Shown here: in pieces, positions 60,687-64,000 of the stretch | Layout of the letters: each line of letters starts with the position of its first letter | Numbering within the stretch: the first letter of the stretch is position 1 | NCBI GenBank assembly: GCA_902492045.1 | Contig: CABUKB010000005.1 | Span: forward strand, 1 to 64,000 | DNA from: an uncultured Oscillospiraceae bacterium | Lineage (GTDB): Bacteria > Bacillota > Clostridia > Oscillospirales > Acutalibacteraceae | Reading direction: 5' to 3' | DNA: 64,000 nucleotides | Notes under the pieces: generated by a model | Database searches by the model: none | What the model was told of the DNA's origin: nothing | The model's input: only the letters and a program-made list of their open reading frames with translations | Translations under genes and position numbers: made by a program

Positions 60687-61811
60687 ATGCAGATGCTCGT
60701 TTTATCCAGTTATGTGGTGGATAACGCCAAGGCCAATGTCGGCTTTAACCGGAAATTTCTGAAGTTAGCCGCCTCCTGCTGCGAAAAAACGGTGTTTGTC
60801 ACCTCGAATTATCCGCAGGAATTGCTTGCGGATTTGTCCGGGTTGACGGTGGAAAACATCCCCTTTCAATGGGATTCCTCCCAAAAGAAAAACCTTTTGC
60901 GGTATTTTAAAATGCAGTGCCGGGCGATCCGGATGATCCGGCGGCACCATACCCAGGGTATGCCGGTTGTATTTTGGTTAAGCGGGCCCATGATCCTGCC
61001 CTTTCTTTATTGTAAATGGACGGGGAAAAAAACGGTGGTTTTCTTGTATGGAAACACCCGATACAAGCAGGACAAGCCTACCCTGTACGCGTCCCTGATC
61101 GCCCGCATAATGCGGTTTATGGCGTCCCGTGCGGATAAGATCGGGGTGGAAACGCCTTCGGTACTTTCTCAGTGGTCTCTGCCTGAGCACTGTACCGGCA
61201 AGGTGTTTGATCTGCATTTGTATGTCGATGAATGCGACGGGGAGCCGGCTCCCTATGAGCAAAGGGAGCGGGTGGTCGGCATGGCCTGCCGCCTGCAGGG
61301 CAATAAGCACCCGCTTGAGGCTATCGAGGCGTTCCATCGCCTGAGAGATACGTTCCCGGACTGGTGTCTGGAGATCGCGGGGGACGGTCCCGAATTCCAG
61401 CTCTGCCGGGAACGGGTGGCCGAACTGGGCGAGGACGGCCGCATCCGGCTGCTCGGCTGGGTGGACAACCGGGAGATGGCGGCTTGCTACAGCCGTTGGC
61501 GGCTGCTGTTATTTCCCAGCAATTACGAGGGGCTGCCCAACTCCGTGATTGAGAGCCTGTGCTGTGCAACCCCGGTTCTCGCCTCTCCCGTCGGCGGGAT
61601 TCCGGACGTGATTGAGGAAGAAAAGACCGGCTGGTTTTTGCCCGGCACGACGGCGGAGGCAATCGAGGCCTCTCTGTTCGAACTCATGAAACGGGACGAT
61701 TTGTCTGAAGTGAGCCGGCAGGCGGAGGCGTTTGCACGGGAGGCTTTTTCTTTCAAGGATGTGCTGGAACGTTTCCGGTCGGTATTTGACGTGGACAAGC
61801 CCGCCGGGTGA
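60687..61811 (+). CDS. Glycosyltransferase family 4 (GT-B)
   Basis: A 374-residue GT-B enzyme. The C-terminal donor domain shows VVGMACRLQGNKHPLEAIEAFHRL, LEIAGDGPE, IRLLGWVDN and FPSNYEGLPNSVIESLCCATPVLASPVGGIPDVI with the E-x7-E-like nucleotide-sugar motif. It probably builds a surface polysaccharide. The ATG at 60687 follows AGAGGTCACAGGT. A -35/-10 with perfect consensus lies upstream. It ends five codons before the next glycosyltransferase. Confidence 0.92.
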   Translation: MQMLVLSSYVVDNAKANVGFNRKFLKLAASCCEKTVFVTSNYPQELLADLSGLTVENIPFQWDSSQKKNLLRYFKMQCRAIRMIRRHHTQGMPVVFWLSGPMILPFLYCKWTGKKTVVFLYGNTRYKQDKPTLYASLIARIMRFMASRADKIGVETPSVLSQWSLPEHCTGKVFDLHLYVDECDGEPAPYEQRERVVGMACRLQGNKHPLEAIEAFHRLRDTFPDWCLEIAGDGPEFQLCRERVAELGEDGRIRLLGWVDNREMAACYSRWRLLLFPSNYEGLPNSVIESLCCATPVLASPVGGIPDVIEEEKTGWFLPGTTAEAIEASLFELMKRDDLSEVSRQAEAFAREAFSFKDVLERFRSVFDVDKPAG

Positions 61812-61831
61812 GCGGGGGAAAGGAGAGCCGC

Positions 61832-62632
61832 ATGGAACTCGTCAGTGTGGTCATCCCCATGTATAATGCGGAGCGGACCATCCTTCGCGCTCTTCAGAGC
61901 GTGCAGGCGCAGACCTATCCCCACTGGGAGATGGTTCTCATCGACGACGGCTCGAAGGACAAAACCCTGGCCCTTGTACAGGACTATATCGGCCGCCATG
62001 CGCTGCCCGCCACGGTGCTGGCGCGGGAAAACCGGGGGGTCTCCTGCACCCGCAACGAGGGGGTGCGCCTAGCCCGTGGCTCTTATGTGGCGTTTCTCGA
62101 CGCCGACGATGTGTGGTTGCCGCAGAAGCTGGAACGCCAAATGGCTTGTCTCCGGGATACCGGCGGGCGGTTTGTTTCATGTTTGAAGGCCGAGGCGGCG
62201 GCTTCTCCCTCCGTCGCGGTCGTATCGCTGCGGCAGATGCTGTTTCGCAACGCGGTATTTACCAGTGGAGTGCTGGCGGAGAAGACCCTTCTGGAAGATC
62301 TGGGGGGGTTTGACGAAACGATGCGGTATGCCGAGGATTACAACCTCTGGCTGCGGATCGCGTGTGTTGAACCGGTCCGGGTGCTGAGGGAAAAGCTGAT
62401 AATCTACGAGGATGACGAGGCCTGCGCCGGCAGACAGAGCCTGTCCTCCCATCTCCGGGAGATGGAGCGGGGCGAGCTGCTAAATTACCGGATGCTTCGC
62501 CGGGAGAAACGGATCGGCTGGGGATGGTATTTGGCGGCCTCCTCTTTTTCACTGATGAAGTATGTCCGGCGGCGGCTCAAGGCCTCGCGGCGGTCCCGGA
62601 ATCTCCGCCGGAGGGATTCTTCCGATGAATAA
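61832..62632 (+). CDS. Glycosyltransferase family 2 (GT-A)
   Basis: A 266-residue GT-A enzyme: VSVVIPMYNAERTILRALQSVQAQTYPHWEMVLIDDGSKD, CTRNEGVRLARGSYVAFLDADDVWLP with the DxD motif, and a later GGFDETMRYAEDYNLWLRIA (ED catalytic region). Transfers sugar to a surface glycan. ATG 61832 follows GGAAAGGAGAGCCGC. Cotranscribed with the GT4 gene. Confidence 0.93.
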   Translation: MELVSVVIPMYNAERTILRALQSVQAQTYPHWEMVLIDDGSKDKTLALVQDYIGRHALPATVLARENRGVSCTRNEGVRLARGSYVAFLDADDVWLPQKLERQMACLRDTGGRFVSCLKAEAAASPSVAVVSLRQMLFRNAVFTSGVLAEKTLLEDLGGFDETMRYAEDYNLWLRIACVEPVRVLREKLIIYEDDEACAGRQSLSSHLREMERGELLNYRMLRREKRIGWGWYLAASSFSLMKYVRRRLKASRRSRNLRRRDSSDE

Positions 62633-62693
62633 AAAAAGCCGCCTCCACGGCAGCCGGATAACGCAAAGGGCGGCAGGGGATCCCTGCAGGAGA

Positions 62694-62724
62694 AAGCCGA
62701 GCCTGTCATCGGGAGGCTCGGCTT
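62694..62724 (-). terminator. Hairpin between convergent glycosyltransferase genes
   Basis: AAGCCGAGCC (62694-62703) pairs with GGCTCGGCTT (62715-62724); on the minus strand the stem leads into TTTCTCC. It lies 18 bases after the minus-strand gene and about 60 after the plus-strand one. Confidence 0.7.
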
Positions 62725-62741
62725 CGGTGCGCGGACCAGCT

Positions 62742-63839
62742 TTAAGACGGGGAAGGGTTCGCGGATTGCGCGGCCCGGTTTTGGAAATACGTGCGGTTAT
62801 AGGCGCAGGAGGCGTCCCCCGGTTTAAAGGTCTCGGCCCGGTCGTTGTAAGCGGCGGCTGTTTCCCAGTCGCCGAGCCGGTCGTAACAGAGGCATAGCTG
62901 AATACAGGGAATATAACCGCTGCACTCCGGGCAGGCGAAGGCGCCGCTGCGCGGGTCGGTGCGGCGGGTGAGCGCAAGCTCATACCAGAAGATCGCCGTG
63001 GGGATCTGCCCGTGACCGAAAAAGTATTCGCCCAGGTCGCAGCAGCTCTCGGCCCGCGGCGCGTCATAGGACAGGCTGTGCAGCAGGGCTTCCAGTGCCT
63101 CGCGGTCGTGGCCCAAGGCGGTGTGGCAGGCGGCAAGCTGCCGGCAGGCGTCGATGTTGTTTTCCACCCAGCCCCGGCCCTCCTCCAGAAAACCGTGGAA
63201 AAGTTGAGCAGCCTCTTCATAACGCTGGTGGTAGTACAATTCCCTTGCATAATAAAACTGTTCCCGGGGCGAAAAGGCATGGCCCTTTTGCCGCAGTTTT
63301 TCAAATATCCGGAGATTCCGGTCGGGATCGCCGGGGCGAAGTTTCCGGTGGGAAACGGCCGCATCGCCGTATACGATTTGGCCAGCCGGCTTGATCGCTT
63401 CATGAATGGCGCCGGTCCAACGGTATTCGGGCCGGTTGCGGATCAGGCGTTCCCGGTAATAGGTGAAGGTGGGGCGGCCCGCCTCATCAAAAGCCGTGTG
63501 GTAGGGGAGCATCACCATGTCGGTGCCGGCGGGGAGTGCGCGCTTGAGCTCAAGAAACCGCAAACGGTCGGCGCTTTCGATGACATCGTCCGCGTCAAGC
63601 CAGAGGCAGTATTCCATGACGGCGTGATCGAAAGAGACGTTGCGGGCGGCCGCGAAATCGTCTATCCACGCAAAATCCAGCACCTTATCGGTATACCGCC
63701 GGGCGATTTCCTTGGTGGCATCCGTGGATCCGGTGTCGACGATGACGATTTCATCGGCGATATCCCGCGCGCTGTCGAGGCAGCGCGCCAAGACCTCTTC
63801 TTCGTTTTTCACGATCATGCACAGGCTGATGGTACACAT
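62742..63839 (-). CDS. Family 2 glycosyltransferase with TPR-like tail
   Basis: A 365-residue protein: GT-A domain at residues about 1-170 (CTISLCMIVKNEEEVLARCLDSARDIADEIVIVDTGSTD..., CLWLDADDVIE, RLIRNRPEYRWTGAIHE), then helical repeats of tetratricopeptide type (YYARELYYHQRYEEAAQLFHGFLEE, CHTALGHDREALEALLHSLS, CLCYDRLGDWETAAAYNDRAE). The architecture is common in Clostridia, where it is linked to surface glycans or SPASM-type clusters. ATG 63839 follows GAGGAGGTCCCCT. Confidence 0.92.
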   Translation of the reverse strand: MCTISLCMIVKNEEEVLARCLDSARDIADEIVIVDTGSTDATKEIARRYTDKVLDFAWIDDFAAARNVSFDHAVMEYCLWLDADDVIESADRLRFLELKRALPAGTDMVMLPYHTAFDEAGRPTFTYYRERLIRNRPEYRWTGAIHEAIKPAGQIVYGDAAVSHRKLRPGDPDRNLRIFEKLRQKGHAFSPREQFYYARELYYHQRYEEAAQLFHGFLEEGRGWVENNIDACRQLAACHTALGHDREALEALLHSLSYDAPRAESCCDLGEYFFGHGQIPTAIFWYELALTRRTDPRSGAFACPECSGYIPCIQLCLCYDRLGDWETAAAYNDRAETFKPGDASCAYNRTYFQNRAAQSANPSPS

Positions 63840-64000
63840 AGGGGACCTCCTCGGGTTGATCTCGTCCCATTCTATGCGCGGCGGGAAAAGGTGGGGACAA
63901 AAAATCTGGCCATCAGCCGGATGGAACACTGTGCCTGGTTTTTTTATGGTCCGCCGTATCCCAATGACCCTGTGCCTATATTGGGGGGAGCCGTTCATGA

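Noticed and set aside
1..64000. CRISPR arrays, rRNA genes or complete insertion sequences
   Set aside because: No regularly spaced repeats, rRNA-like sequence or transposase frames were seen on reading through both strands.

Overview
The window is a chromosomal segment of a GC-rich, endospore-forming member of the Clostridia, probably Oscillospirales/Ruminococcaceae-like. The evidence is the complete spoIIIAA-AH operon beside a spoIIQ-like gene, spoIIR, the spoIIAA-spoIIAB-sigF operon, T-box leaders on tyrS and pheST, a V/A-type ATPase operon, CdaA/YbbR, IreB and the DXP isoprenoid genes. No species-level call is possible from the sequence alone.

Positions 1-2900 are an AT-rich accessory stretch immediately downstream of a tRNA-Arg(CCG). 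It holds a broken VOC/glyoxalase gene, a GNAT acetyltransferase, a SAM methyltransferase, several hairpins and a duplicated 63-nt element whose left part resembles a tRNA T-arm. From about 2900 the base composition becomes GC-rich and stays so, apart from a small AT-rich patch near 59.5-59.9 kb.

2.9-10.4 kb (minus strand) carries a cupin gene and then a probable cell-surface operon: response regulator, histidine kinase, VTC-domain protein, DUF4956 membrane protein, Gly/Ser-rich beta-helix lipoprotein, phosphodiester-glycosidase-family protein and a small membrane protein. An 11-bp-period direct repeat (TTCAATC-like) lies just upstream of the -10 in front of both the regulator gene and the VTC gene, suggesting that this two-component system controls itself and the surface genes.

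10.6-16.5 kb carries a SpoIIQ-like M23 protein and spoIIIA, i.e. both sides of the mother cell-forespore channel next to each other. 16.6-27.3 kb is a housekeeping run: asp23, nusB, a TsaD paralogue, xseA, xseB, ispA, a DUF212 gene, dxs, tlyA, nadK, argR, recN. tyrS with its T-box leader and an AEC transporter follow. On the minus strand come a small conserved protein, ireB, pheT-pheS with a T-box leader, a decayed gene with two in-frame stops, and the nine-gene V/A-ATPase operon (G/H-C-I-K-F-E-A-B-D) driven by a clear promoter at 44.5 kb.

44.7-59.2 kb contains the PFL/UPF0210 and ACT-domain pair, a transglutaminase-like lipoprotein, a PHP phosphoesterase, an Lrp regulator with an aminotransferase, ispE, spoIIR, folC, the spoIIA operon, cdaA-ybbR, and a cysteine-desulfurase-like gene with a DUF3343 partner. 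A probable structured RNA lies at about 59.3-59.45 kb. It is followed by a tiny mobile-looking patch (RHH regulator, Cys-rich small protein, phage-type small protein) and three glycosyltransferase genes reaching the window end. No CRISPR array, rRNA or complete insertion sequence was seen.
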